Below, piece by piece: positions 21,190 through 35,159 of a stretch of DNA of 64,000 nt. A model generated the notes under the pieces. That model did not search any database. It was not told where the DNA came from and was given only the letters and a program-made list of their open reading frames with translations. This DNA comes from Prosapia bicincta (taxonomy: Eukaryota > Arthropoda > Insecta > Hemiptera > Cercopidae), in the NCBI GenBank assembly GCA_036971475.1, contig JBAIZL010000005.1, forward strand, positions 180,170,386 to 180,234,385, given 5' to 3'. Within the stretch, counting starts at the first letter, position 1, and every line of letters begins with the position of its first letter. A program made the translations under genes and the position numbers.

Positions 21190-21420
21190 CTCTCCACTTA
21201 TACATGCTCATTCAACACATAATGCCTACACATTTACATTCAAAACATATACCCATATGCAATCAATACACATACACATATATACATTGAATACATTTAC
21301 ACATATTCATTTAATAAATATATAAACATTTACATTCAATACATATACATATATACACTCAATACACTTACACATATAGGTTCATTACATATAGCCTACA
21401 CATGTACATAAATACATGTT
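21190..21420. repeat. ~30-bp AT-rich degenerate repeat
   Basis: CATTCAATACATATACACATATA-like words recur about eight times with variable spacing. Confidence 0.75.
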
Positions 21421-23008
21421 TACAAAAAGGGGCACTCCCCACCGCTTTCTGAATGCTTTATAGCCTACTACGTCTATCTACTAAGGTATAACACTATAAA
21501 GGTCATTAATAAAGGAAAGCATTATTTCAATGTATATGGCTAAACATTGACTCACATCACTCATTGCGTACGTGGCCAAAGTTGTAACTATCAACACGTA
21601 CTTCATCTCCATGGTAAACCCGATACAATATCACTCATTGCCTACAAGGCTAAACATCCAATCATAACACAAAAACAATTAACAGTGTTAATGCATTTCT
21701 AAGCCCATTTCAAATCCTTGGACGCAACAACAACAGAACCATCGCCACGCCAGAAAACGTTACGTCTGAGCCACTTATCGTTATCCACATAGCTTGCATG
21801 CCTTTAACCAAATTATCACTGTTCTTGCGAGATAAAACTTCAACTATTCCTACTTATCGTAACAATACTAACACTGAATTACGTTCTCTTAGCCTAGTTC
21901 TCTCAAAATCATTAATATAGAGCTCTTCATCTTTCATTTAAACTATAAAGTTCGATCATGTCCATTTATAAAAAATAGTTTTAAATTAGTTTTGTTTATT
22001 ATTGAAATATATTAAATCTTTTGTATCTTTAAAGCTTAATTTTAACTTTATTATTTCTTTCTCTAAGTCTGTCTTTCGAAATTGATGTCGGTCATAAGGC
22101 TTGATTTTATATACATATATAAATTTATTGCAAATTGTGTTCTCAATGGTTCGAAATGCAAATTTAAATGGCTACGGAGCCTCTACATTATCTTGGGGTT
22201 AGAGAGGTATAGGTAGTTAGAAGTAGAATATTTTAGTAATCTAAATATTTTCCTAATTCTACGTTATGTAATTATTTTTTTGGCAACATTACAACTACAG
22301 TTACAAACAATAAATTATGAAACATATAAACTTTTCAGACATTTTAAAACATCCTCAGCATTTATTGCTAAATAGCTACTTCACGCCCGATGGCATCTTC
22401 ATGGTGATTATCAGCAAAAGAGTCGGGAGAGAGATCTGAAGAAGGCATGAGAGATTACGCCCAAGTTTGAAATAGGCCATTTGATCAAGTAAATAAGATT
22501 TGTTAGGGTTAATTTATCACACCACTACACGCAAACAAGCAAATAACTAGTTCTAGAAGAAAACTGGTTAAAACTACTTATAACAGAACAAATAAACAAA
22601 AAATTAAATGATTTAAAACAACTGTTTGTAAACTTTGGTTCCTTAGGCATTCTAAACCTCGAGTTAGAGTACTGATATTGGCCTAATATTTATAAACGTC
22701 AGTACTTTATGTAACTTCATTACCAGCAAAAATTAATATTTACAACAATTTTAAATGTGAAGTAGTTAGTATAATTAGAATAAAATGAAAATTAATTATA
22801 TTTATGAAAACGTCACCATCACAGCAACAATATCATCATCAACGTAGGCCAACTCTTACGTGTTTGTCGCCACTAGAGACGTCACTTTTTTTTTATCGAT
22901 TTGTAAATGTCTTTGTTAAAATCTATTATTTTTGTTCAAAAAATTTCGGAAGGGAAGAGATGTTACTCGGTTCATATTTTTAGAGAATTTTGGGCAGTGC
23001 AGAACATA
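21421..23008. other. AT-rich intergenic DNA, no gene seen
   Basis: No long frame, RNA gene or array. Frames near 22907-23000 only lead into the GT microsatellite. Confidence 0.6.
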
Positions 23009-23246
<238 letters not shown>

Positions 23247-25743
23247 GTGCGTTTCTCAGAACGATCGTTATTTCTTGTTGTTGATATTGTTTAAAAGTCT
23301 CCATCAGAGGCATCTAATCAAAGCACAAACGTAAAGCTCCGGAGCACAGCTTGAAAGACAGGTGAGCTGCGTTGCCAAACACGAGCACTTCTTCACAGAG
23401 TCGCTTTCAACGGCACCTTTGATCTGTGCGTTTCGTTGATTTCAACTGATCCTCGTTTCCCTCAGTTGGGTTTACGTCTTCAAGGTAAAAAAAGGGCTAC
23501 GATTATCACAGATTCACAGCTTCTGATCACATGACCAGCCAGTTCTGCCTTTGACAATTCACGTCTCGCTCAATGTTACCAGAAACAATATGAACGAGTT
23601 AAATTTTGGTTTCGTAATGACACTGACGGTGCAACGATTTTTCCTTTACAAACAATTTAGAATCTTTGTCAGAGGCAGGTTTTTCTGTTTGCTTGGGTGA
23701 TTTGATACAGTTTGGTCTTACCTTATTAGGTTTCAGTTGGTAAGAGAACTTTCTTAGATTTTTTAAAAAATTTAAATATCTCTGTCCCTGAGAGTTGTGG
23801 TTAGAGCTACACAAAATAAATGGTAACGAACTTGTAAACTACTAGTTGCCATTGTAACGTTCATCATTACTTCCATATACTCCCGTGAAAAAAATGGAGT
23901 AATTTAACGCATTTGCCAAATTATAGATTGCTCCTGAATTACTAATGTAATTAGTTACCTTGCCGTACCAGCTGACTGCAACGTAATACTGTCTAGGTGC
24001 TGCTGGCTCTCTTTGCTTAATGGCCGATTTTCCTATACTTCAAGTTTGCGTAAGACATTTAGCCTTTCATTGGGCCTATATCATTAAGTCGAATCTGTCA
24101 ATTCTGTCTCATCAAGGCGATTCTGTGCAGTAACAAGTGGTCTTTACTCTGTGGCAAAAAGTGAGGTTTCCTTTTCAAACAAAAGAAATCAATTTAATTT
24201 TACATAGAAAAAGGAAAGAAGAGATCAAGCCAATAGATAAAGACGTTAGCCAACCTAATATATCCGAGTAATTTGTATTATCAACTCAACTGTTGGAAAC
24301 ATACAATGTCAGAGATAAACATTTTGAAAGTAATTTTCCTTTTTTGTGGTAAGAAAGAAAAAGAAAACAGCGGATACCGACAATGAAGTGTTAAGGTTAA
24401 TGTTTTTTTCAAAGTACTGCTTAGTGGGCATTTTAGTTTCAGGACTGATGTTGCACACTAAAGCCTAAGAAATTGCATCTAGAGAGTATCCCGGTTGCAT
24501 AAGCTTCAGCCACTTGGATCAACAATGCACAATATAAAGTAAACACTCCTCGTTTTAATACATTCTACAGTACATTTTGTAGGCTTACCAGTGCATACAC
24601 TCATCATGACTCAATTATACAGACTACTGTACTGTGATTCTAAAACTTGGTTTTTATTAAAACCATATAGAAGATTTGGCAGTGAAGACCAAAAAAATTT
24701 CTAGCACAGTTTTTATCAACAAATATTGTGTTTTTGTTTTAAACTCTATAAGTTGGGTAAGTGCATAACTAAGTAGATTTAATTAGAACCACGAGTGGCC
24801 AACTTACACAGGTTTTAATTTAATTCGTTTCGCATGCCTATTTTACGAGTTGCCTATTATTTCTTACAAGATTATTTGTTCAAGACTTTTTTCACTAATC
24901 CAATGTGAATATAGAATTTCCCACTGCTTACAATAAATGTGGACACTATTCCCACCGCTTACAATAAATGTAGCCACTATCCACTGGCGGATTCTGACAG
25001 TGGACAAGGCAGAAAACATTTACAGCAGATACAATTGCATTATTTCGAAACGAATGGATATTTAAAAATTTATATTTACTTGTGATGTAACTCGTGTATT
25101 TACGGGATGATTGCTTGATGGCAGTTTTATTACTTGATTGTTATAATAAAAAACTACCACGCCAATTCTTGTGTGCAGCGCAGGAACCCTCTCGACTTGG
25201 TTTTTTACACAACTGTTGTGCCCTCAGGATGAATTTCTTGATCCGCCCCTCCCTCTAGTCATTGATCTTTTCCCACTGCTCAGTGTCCTGTAGCCTCTAG
25301 CCCTTGATCCTTTTCCACTGTCCTTCGTTCCTGCAAGTAACCTCATACTTTAATAAACTACATTTCACAATTAATGTACTATATTCTACTTTTCATTAAG
25401 TCCTGTATTTATACTCACGTACAGCGTGATACTTGAAGAAACGGAAATACTTCAGAAAATGAATCTACATTGAAATATAAGAGAAAAGATTTATATAAAC
25501 TTTGGTCCGGAAATGTTTCATTGACCAGAGGAAAGTTGTCAACTGGATTTCAACTCCATCCATAAAATAAGCTCTTACTAAAACTTTGTGACTAAGTAAG
25601 AAGCGTAAATGGTGGTTTAAAAAGTAGCCTGAAACCGCGATTTTCATACAAGGTTCCAGATGCTTTAGTACAATACAAATGGAAAACAATAACCTAAATA
25701 CCATATTTTTATTTATTGTCTGTTAATAACTATTAATTTTTTA
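23247..25743. other. intergenic DNA, no gene seen
   Basis: No convincing gene. Two ~32-bp direct repeats with GCTTACAATAAATGT lie at about 24925-24990. Short minus-strand frames at 23599-23814 and 25465-25704 are unrecognised and probably chance. Confidence 0.55.
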
Positions 25744-25941
25744 AATAGGCTAGTAACAGATTACAGACAATTTTGCTTTTTCAAACACTCAACTTTTCGA
25801 ATTTTTTTTAAGAGCTCAATTTTAATTAAATAACTATACAACTAATTAAAACTGAGCTCTTGAAAAAAAATTTCGAAAAGAAATTCGAAACGTTGAGTGT
25901 TTAAAAAACCAAAACTATCTGTGAACTGTCATTAGCCTATA
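25744..25941. mobile_element. foldback (inverted-repeat) element 4
   Basis: Arms 25744-25829 and 25842-25941 are reverse complements. The right arm has an extra ~12-nt hairpin (AATTTC/GAAATT, loop GAAAA) that is missing from the left arm. In the right arm TTGAAAA precedes this hairpin and CGAAACG follows it, the same order as in the other foldbacks. There is no coding frame. Confidence 0.75.
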
Positions 25942-28283
25942 TAAAAAACTAAATATTATAGTTGAATGTTAAACTTAAATTTATACTATATTCTGACTAA
26001 ATAAAATTGTTTGAATAGAAAGTAAAAGTATATATTTTTTATGAAAATTAATAAAAAAACGTAAAATCGTCCATAATTCTTTAAAAGAAAGACGGAAATT
26101 AGCCATAAATTAGCCCATCAGTTTTCAGCACATCTAATTCAGGTATACAGCTGCCTTAGTCAATTATCCCCCTCTCTCTATCACCACCTACTTCACTCGT
26201 TATGTTAAGAAACCTTTCATACTCTCCGTTTGTAGTTTCTAATGTACGCTCGGCACATTCCGCCTATTGTCGGCTGTCGGCATAGGTCACGTCTATTACC
26301 ATATAATAGGAGACTATTATTACCAATCTATTGACAATAATTTATACCCCTTGAAGAGATACATCATGTCATTAGAAAATTTGCAAAAGTTTATAAATGA
26401 AACTGTTATTTTCCAGGACAAAAATCTTCGGAAGGATATACAGTTTTCACTCGAAGATCATTTAGAAATTTTTTAAAATTAATTATTCCGCTTAGGCAAG
26501 CATATCTTCATGACAGCGGGAACTAACGCGTTGATAGAGATACGTTTTGCGGCACGAGAAGAAACAAGAGATCTAAAGTTGGCGAAGAGTAGATGAGTTA
26601 TCTATCATTACTATCTACTGAAAAGGAACTCTTGGCAAAGTAAATTTATATAATATAAATTATATTATTTACATATTACAATTGTGGGCGAAGTCCCGAC
26701 GGGTAGTGGATATAATATAACCTAAATAGCCTTATAGAAATACAAAGTTAAATTAAAAAAATGAAAAATGTTACAAAATAATTAAAAAATAGTAAGTCAT
26801 AGTGTTTGTAGAACATTATAATATATAGTTAGAAATAATAAAACTGAAAATAATTAAAAGTTCATTATAATTGGGAAAAAACTTTTAAAAAACTAATATA
26901 TTCTAGATCCAATACAATACACAGGCCTACAAATAAATATAATGAACCACATTTTGCAATACCAAAGACAGAATAAATACATTACGAATACTAAAAATGA
27001 TGATAAGAATTATAATACTCAAATCATCATAGTATAATACTGAATAATGTACCAATATTATCATTATAAAAATTTAAAATCAGTTTAAGGGGATGCTATT
27101 GTCAAGTAACAATATTGGCTATGGGACAATAGTTTAGTTTGAAAAACCCACTGCCTCTTGTCGAACGATGATAATTTCCAAGTGCAATCTTGGACTCCTT
27201 TCGCAGCTCGACCTCTAGTGGTGGGACTTTCTGTCCGACCTCGTCGAAACAGGTAAGAAGTTTCCAGCTTAGTTTTAACAAGGGGACCTTGAGTCCGGAT
27301 ACCCAAGATACAACATTATGTGATATTTTTATTTTCTCACACAAAGATGTTTTTTTTATTTCTTTCAGCGACAGGCAATTATTTTTGACACTGTTTATGC
27401 AATTAGTTAAATGTTATTAAACAGATGCGATCAAATAAAACGCTGATTACAAAATGTATCGATGGGCATTTTGAAGTGAAGAGGGTGGCCTACCCCGCTC
27501 CGTGTGTGTCCACATCAACCCTTATTCATAACGCTGCAGAAATCGTTGACAATAGGCTAACGATCTGTTAATACAACAAGCAGAGCCGAGATCGCGAGAG
27601 CTGATTGGGCACGCCCATCACGTGACCAATCTGCATCAGTAGCAGCTGTTTCGCTGACATCTACACAGACATTATTTACATGTTAAGAGACCAGTTTCTG
27701 GGTAGGCTGTAATTTAGATGGAATTTTTGTTTAACAATTTTGGAATCGTTGGACCAGTTTCTCCTCTAAAAGAGAAACACATCATATTCGGAGAGTAATA
27801 GCGTCTTCGAATGATATGACAATTAATGAATATGACAATAAATGACATTTAATAAAATTATATCACTATTAAAAAATTAACTGGAGTCACAGGCCAAGCT
27901 CAAATACAATTTATAGGTTTCGCTTTAACAACTTCAATTACTGTACTTTTATTTCATCTAGAAATATTCTCGTACGATTTTCAACATCAATTAATGTTCA
28001 GAACAATCGATTATTCCCCAAATAACTTCTTAAATAACTTTTAAAAACAATTGTTTTTAGAATTTCTAGCGTGACAATAAATGGAAAATGTTTAGAATTT
28101 ATATTGTTGTCTTCAGATGACGAAATAATTTTAAACGCAGATTAGTGAAATGAACCAAATTATAAAACCAACTTTTACGTATAATCAAGTTATACGAGAA
28201 TTTCTTTTAACCCTATATGTTCTAAATTTAGTTAACAAACAGGAACATATAACAACCGAGTAATCGGACTTTAAATCGTTACT
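25942..28283. other. AT-rich intergenic DNA
   Basis: No gene supported. At 26684-26706 a GC-rich word with GGGCGAAGTCCCGACGGG stands out and could be the decayed end of a DNA transposon. A less AT-biased patch at 27085-27310 opens short frames on both strands with nothing recognisable. Confidence 0.5.
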
Positions 28284-29901
28284 TATGTCAATGACCGTGT
28301 ACTATGCAATATGGCGTGTGTTCGTGGGAGTAAAAGACTATATGTAAATGTACGTGCAATGCAATATGGCAAGTGTTTATGGGAGTAAAGGTTAATTATG
28401 TTAATGTACGTGCAGTGCAATATGACTAGTGTATATGGGAGTAAGAGTTAATTATGTCAATGTACGTGCAATGCAATATGGCAAGTGTTTATGGGAGTAA
28501 AGGTTAATTATGTCAATGTACGCGCAATGCAACATGTCGCGTGTTTATGAGAGTAAGAATGAATTATGTCAATATACGTGCAGTGCAATATGACGAGTGT
28601 ATATGGGAGTAAGAGTTAATTATGTCAATGTACGTGCAATGCAATATGGTGAGTGTTTATGGGAGTAAGAGTTAATATCGTTAAGGAACGTGCAACGCAA
28701 TATGGTGTGTGCTCGTGGAAGTAAGACTCTATATGTAAACGTGTTTATGGGAGTAAGAGTTAATTATTACAATGTACGTGCAATGCAATATGGTTAGTGT
28801 TTATGGGAGTAAAAGTTATTTATGTCAATGTACGTGCAATGCAATATGGCGAGTGTTTATGAGACTAAGAGTTATTTATGTCAATGTATGTGCAATGCAA
28901 TATGGTGAGTGTATATGGGAGTAAGAGTTAATTATGTCAATGTACGTGTAATGCAATATGGTGAGTGTTTATGGGAGTAAGAGTTAATATCGTTAAGGAA
29001 CGTGCAACGCAATATGGTGTGTGCTCGTGGAAGTAAGACTCTATATGTAAACGTGTTTATGGGAGTAAGAGTTAATTATTACAATGTACGTGCAATGCAA
29101 TATGGTTAGTGTTTATGGGAGTAAAAGTTATTTATGTCAATGTACGTGCAATGCAATATGGCGAGTGTTTATGAGACTAAGAGTTATTTATGTCAATGTA
29201 TGTGCAATGTAATATGGTGAGTGTATATGGGAGTAAGAGTTAATTATGTCAATGTACGTGCAATGCAATATGGTTAGTGTTTATGGGAGTAAAAGTTATT
29301 TATGTCAATGTACGTGCAATGCAATATGGCGAGTGTTTATGAGACTAAGAGTTATTTATGTCAATGTATGTGCAATGTAATATGGTGAGTGTATATGGGA
29401 GTAAGAGTTAATTATTTCAATGTACGTGTAATGCAATATGGTGAGTGTTTATGGGAGTAAGAGTTAATATCGTCAAGGAACGTGCAACGCAATATGGTGT
29501 GTGTTCGTGGAAGTAAGACTTTATATGTAAACAAATTTATGGGAGTAAGAGTTAATTTTATCTAGTAACGTATGTTTTGCAATATGCCGTGTGTTTATGG
29601 GAGTAAGAGTTAATTTTGTCCATCAATGTGTGGTTTGCCATATGTCGTGTGTTTATGGGAGTAAGAATTAATTTTGTCTATCACTGTGTGCTTTGCAATA
29701 TGTCGTGTGTTTAAGGGAGTAAGAATTAATTTTGTCCATCAACGTGTGCTTTGCATAAATGCGTGTGTCCATGGGGGTAAGAATTGTTTTTGTCAATCAA
29801 CGTGTGCTTTGCAATATGCCGTGTGTTCATGGGAGTAAGAGGTAATCATGTCACCCTTTTGCTGTGCAAAATGCTTTGTGTTCATGGGAGTAAGAGATAA
29901 T
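28284..29901. repeat. 56-bp satellite with higher-order structure, ~28 copies
   Basis: The unit contains GTCAATGTACGTGCAATGCA, ATATGG and GTTTATGGGAGTAAGAGTTA. A distinctive variant block (AATATCGTTAAGGAACG then GTGCTCGTGGAAGTAAGACT) recurs at about 28676, 28988 and 29468, so several-unit segments have been duplicated together. The last ~360 bp (from about 29540) form a diverged subfamily with TTTGCAATATGCCGTGTG. Confidence 0.95.
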
Positions 29902-32900
29902 TAGGTGTAAACAGATGTTTGAGGCGACTCTGGTTGCCTATATATAAAATCGGTGTTTGTGTTTGCTTTTACAATTTTTATAATAAGACCAAATCTATGA
30001 TTGACAGCACATCTCCGAAATAGCGCCTTTTTTTGAGAGTGACGCAACCAACACATTACCTTTAAGTCCTGCAACTTAATTGACTTACGGCGTCACCTAG
30101 CTTGGCGTGTAGGGGAACGGTATTCCGGGAACTTCCAGTATTTCCCCTAAGTACCATTGTACAAAAAGAGGTCCAGTTAACTCAACTTGAAATTCACTTT
30201 TGTATTCAGTAATGCTGACTGACTGGAGTTACTACATGCGAACCCAGACTATCGTGTCTGATGGGGGTGGAAGAGCCATAGTGCTCATTTTTTTCCGAGC
30301 GATTACTTGGTCCTATAGTAATGCTGTTAGTATTTCCCTCTTTGGGCGCATTGTTTACAGTGGTTCACATATTTTTGACAGGCAATATTTACTCGGTCTA
30401 GTAGCACTAATAAATATCACATTATCCGCTGTCTTAAATCATTGCTCTTTGCGAGCCCGACGTGATTTGTTGTTTTTTTTGTGTTCTTATTGTTAAAGGA
30501 CAGCAGAGAATTTTAAAATTCTCTCAGTTGCCAATACAACGTTGTTACAGAAGTATTAATTAAAAGCTGAAAATATTGTTACTAAAATGACTGAGTATAT
30601 AATCGCAATGTTAACACGAGTTAGTTTCGACAGAACGTAATCACAATTGTTGAGATTTGTTAAATTTAGAGCCGCTGTGACAAACAAATAAGGGAAGGGG
30701 TTGATAAAGGGCATCTGACCGCACTGCGCCTACGTAAGCGGTGTTTATAAAAAAGGCGGGACGCGTTGCATCTGTTTTGAGACACGATTTCGGATATCAA
30801 AGCAAATTGAATCAACAAATACAGAAGGTGTTTATTTAAGGTCAGAATGCTTTTTGAACTTAGGAACAATGAAAAGTTGCCTTACAAGACAAATTGGTAA
30901 ACAAAATCAAGAAAGCAGTGTGACAGAACAAGTAGTGTCTGGCGGTTTCATATTGTGTGTTCGTTAACACGACGAAAACATAATGACGGTCGATTTTGTA
31001 CAACTGATCTACAGAGGAGATCAAGTTTGTAAGATGTTCCTCTATAAATAATTATTTTCAACTACCTTAGGTAATTTTAAATTATTTTTAATTTTTGAAG
31101 AATTTTTTATCTGTTCTTAAGAAGCTGTTGCAAGTAGTTAGGAGAATATTATATCATAATCTTATCTTCGACCCCGTAGGTGATCCCATTCATTCGATCG
31201 ACGTGCAACTTGGGAAATTGTTCAATGCACTCCATGGAATGTTTCTGGCATATTTGTCATCCGATTTGTGACGCCCAAGTCAATATAAAAATAAAATACC
31301 CATTAAAAATGCTACAAATTTTCTGACCAAGCATTCGGTCACTATAGCAATATCAAAATGCGAACGCCCCTGGACGCCAGGCCATTTTCTTTCGCACGCA
31401 CGCACATTCACTCGTACGAGCTCAGAGGATTGGGACAGACCCGAGATCGACCGTATTTCCGTCCCATTGGTCATTTAGTGGTATCTTCTAACCAAACTCT
31501 AACTTAAGTTGTACTTTGAACTCAAAGTAGCTAATAAATATTGATTGTACTTAAAATTACATGTAAAATGATACCAAAAAACCTATGATTTACTTTAGCA
31601 GTTATTAGTCGCATTGACGTATTAAGTTCAGTGTTTTAATTTAGCGTTTTTACAGTGTTTTTATTTCATATTCTCCCCTCATGAACAGTGACAATAAATT
31701 ATACATAGTTTGGTATGAATTTTCTCGTAATGATGTGCAGAATTATTTTTGTTAAATTTTGTGAGTTGTGTTATCAAAATAAAAAAAAATATAGTTTGAT
31801 CAAGGAAGCACCACTAGGTGACTAATTAACAGAGCGCCGGAAGGAATGCGGCCCGTCCTAATCCTCTACCTTTGTGTGAGTGATACTACCTGGCGTTCTG
31901 AGGTACTTGCATTTTGCTGTAGGTCTTTTTGAGTAGGCCTATACACTCTCGCAAAGATATTTAGTTTAATGAGTCTATCCTGCGGTAATTGGTGCGCATG
32001 TATACTTGTGCTCATTGATAAACTTTTTTCAGCAAAAAATGTATTATAATTTCAAAAAAATGTGTTATCAAAAGCCCTTGGAAATATATCTAGGCGAGAA
32101 GAAAACTTTTGGTGTCAAAAGTTGAAAAACTATGAAATATTTCAAATTTTGCAATCGACCACTTGATTCACAGTAATATCACTCACTTTTTTGCAGAGGC
32201 ACAGAAATTCTGCTTACATCGCTTGAGTACCCTTGAGTATACTCCAATGGGTTTGTCCAAATTACACAGCTGTATTCCACGGTGGAGAATGTGCCGCGAG
32301 TTGGCCATTCACATTGCTTGTAGGCCCGATTCACGCTGTTGGCACTCTTTCCAAAATGTTCTTTATAGGAAATTCTTGAAAAATTTAAAATAGATGGAAG
32401 AAGTTACCAATTGCATTGGCTAGTTACAGTTTTCCACGCTCAGCAGAAGTAGCTTTGCCGACTTGGAGAGCTCCTTTCTCGGCAACAATCTTACTTGGGA
32501 GGTATGTACTCCATACTCATCCGTGTTCCACTCATCCTTGCTTTAAAGTTTATACGTTTTTAGATTTAAAAAAAGTATCCCAAATTGTGGCTATTAAAAC
32601 TACTGGCACAACCAAGACTAGTCACTTCTGGTTTTCGTAAAGATAATTTTCTTTGCCTTTTTCAGAATTTGAAAAACCATTCTGAAGAAGCTATTTAATT
32701 ATTAAACCAGGTATCTGGTTTGTGATAAGCCTGCACTATCACATAGTTTGCTAGTGATGCCAAAATCTGACGGTGTTTGGCTTATCCCATTTGCGTAGTA
32801 GCATTATTTGCTTCAGGGTTTTGTCGATTCTTTTCCCGTTTATTTTTACACCTCATGGCACTAGTTTTATCAATAATAAAAGTTTTGGTTGCTTCCCTTA

Positions 32901-33639
32901 TAGATATCCTACCTTCATCATACTATAAGCTCTTTCGAACGTATCATTGGTATTTCCCCCTTCTACTTTTCTTATAGTGTCTCGGAATTTCTGGAAGCAA
33001 AGAAGATAAAACAATATTAAACTGCACACGGTTAACTTGAAACACCGTATCAACCTGACTCAACAGTATTGTATCAACTTGACCCAAACGATGCCATGAC
33101 ACTAACCTTAAAACTACAAGAAACAGGTTACATCAAAAACAATTACTAGTAACTGAAATATTCACCCTTTAATCATTTGGCATGTTGATAAAGTTGTTTA
33201 CAAAATAATAAAATTGTTAGAGCTTCTATGTTACCTCAAAATATAAAGTAAACATTGACTTTAAATCTTGAAAGTAGTTTTGGGCCGTAAACATCGAACA
33301 AACGGGGCAATTTCTTCCACACAAGTAAAGTTACTTCAGTATACACGCATTGTCCTTGCCTCTCCTACCGACTTTCTTGAGCCTGCTCATTAGGACATTA
33401 TTGGAGGTCTATCAACTAGACCCGGTCCCCTCTACTTTTAGGAGGTACAGAAACTGAATACGTTTGTTGGTTGTTTACTCGACATTTGGTTGTGGACTCG
33501 ACGTCGGTTTTAATTTTCATATATCCAAAACATATCTTTAAATATTCTATTACGTCTATAATCTTTATTATAGTTGTTGTTAAATATTAAACATATATTT
33601 CAAATTTAAAAAAATTAAAAATATCTAACTCCGCCATAG
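29902..33639. other. intergenic DNA, no gene seen
   Basis: Frames at 30200-30496 (plus), 31280-31474 (minus), 32163-32393, 32416-32640 and 32777-32977 (plus) lack recognisable motifs and are near chance length. No RNA gene or tandem array is visible. Confidence 0.5.
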
Positions 33640-33679
33640 CCGGTCCCAAGTCCGGTTGAGAAAAGTGGAGGGGAAGAAA

Positions 33680-34640
33680 ATGGCTGGTAACGTCGTAGAA
33701 GGAAGCATTACTGTCGATAAATGCATTCTAAAAATACTACGAGAAAATACGACTGACGAACTGTCGGCTCTGGCAGCAGATCAGAATCCAGAATGGATTA
33801 GCGTAAAAACGAATACGCAGCACTTCTAAACTGGTTTTCTCGACTAAGGATAGAAGGCCCCTACAGAGATTTTCCTGGTTCTCCAGGTTGGGGGTTAGAG
33901 CGATATTTTCTCCTAATTCTCTGGAAAAATTACCAAAGAGTCTGGGATATGGACTGGAATAAACTCACGACGAACACGGCAATGGAAAAGGTATATGGAT
34001 CTAGGATGCTGGAATATACAAGGGATCGGAACAAAGGAAGCGGAAGTGGTCAAGAGTTATCGTATAAAATGGACATCACTGTTATCAAGGAGAAAAAAAA
34101 GAAGGAAGAAATAACTGAAGTCAGAAGCGAATATATATGCCTACATCTTTATAGTGGAGTTGGCCAGGAAAAAAAGCAAAAGCATGAGTTTCCATTCCCA
34201 TAAAAAAGAGATACAGGGAAGATATATTTCTGCTAGGTGACTGTCAGCAATATATGGTGACTGTATAGGTGACTGCCGGTAAATGGACGGGTTGGCAAAA
34301 GGAAGCGAAATGAGATAACTTGACAGTACGGAGAAGAAAGTGTCAATAACAATGGTACACACCTGATAGAGCTGTGCCGACAACATTCTCTAAACATACA
34401 GAACGCATGTTTCTCACGAAATGAAATTAAAAAATATACACGGGAACAAAAAAAAAAAAAAAAAAACTATAAAACTGATATCCATTATACTGAGGTCCGT
34501 TATACTGAGGTCCGTTATAGGTTACTGTATATCCAGACAGACGCCACAAACAAGAATCATATACTTCATAGTAAATATGCGGAGCAATATGATGATCAGA
34601 CCGTAATTTACTGGAAATTATAGCTTTAACCACACATAAC
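33680..34640 (+). pseudogene. endonuclease region of the RTE-like relic
   Basis: Fragments readable in different frames include a start-like ATGGCTGG (33680), WNIQGIGTKE around 34010, IYSGVGQEKK-like words around 34150 and IELCRQHSLNIQNACFS around 34365-34420. The order fits an apurinic-type endonuclease domain. No continuous frame exceeds about 85 codons, and no product is expected. Confidence 0.6.
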
Positions 34641-34840
34641 TATTAAAATACACAGGAAGATACAGATGCAGAGTTACAGTAGACAACCAGTACAGGCAGC
34701 CAATCTCTACAGTTTTTATGACGACTCCAAAGTTTTGCTGTACAAATTAAGACCAGCCGCACACAAATTTACAGTACAAATTTATCCGCACGAAGCGGCA
34801 AAAGAAGGCATAGTTGAAAATAACGTAGGCCTGCATAAAA

Positions 34841-35100
34841 AAACGAAACTACGGTGGAATGAAGAGTTAGATCTTGTATAAGAAAAGAGATAGTTACATA
34901 ACAAACGGCTAAATACTAAAAGCTACTAAGAGAGAGACAAACCTATTGAAGATATTGTTACACGGTAAAAAAAAGCGAAATTACGGTGGAATGAAGAGTT
35001 AGATCTTGTATAAGAAAAGAGATAGTTACATAACAAACGGCTAAATACTAAAAACTACCAAGAGAGACAAACCTATTGAAGATACTGTTACACGGTAATA
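34841..35100. repeat. ~130-bp tandem duplication inside the RTE-like relic
   Basis: 34841-34970 and 34971-35100 are nearly identical, differing at a few bases and one AG deletion. Both contain GGTGGAATGAAGAGTTAGAT. The duplication arose after or during decay of the element, because the two copies carry the same stop. Confidence 0.9.
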
Positions 35101-35159
35101 AAAAGCGAATAAATAAGGACCATTGGAAAAGAAGATGTAATAAAATCGATAGGTTATTA

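Noticed and set aside
26684..26706. Second Helitron-like GC-rich word
   Set aside because: It resembles the GCGAAG-CCCGACGGGT ends of some Helitrons, but no CTRR terminus follows and no element boundary is visible.
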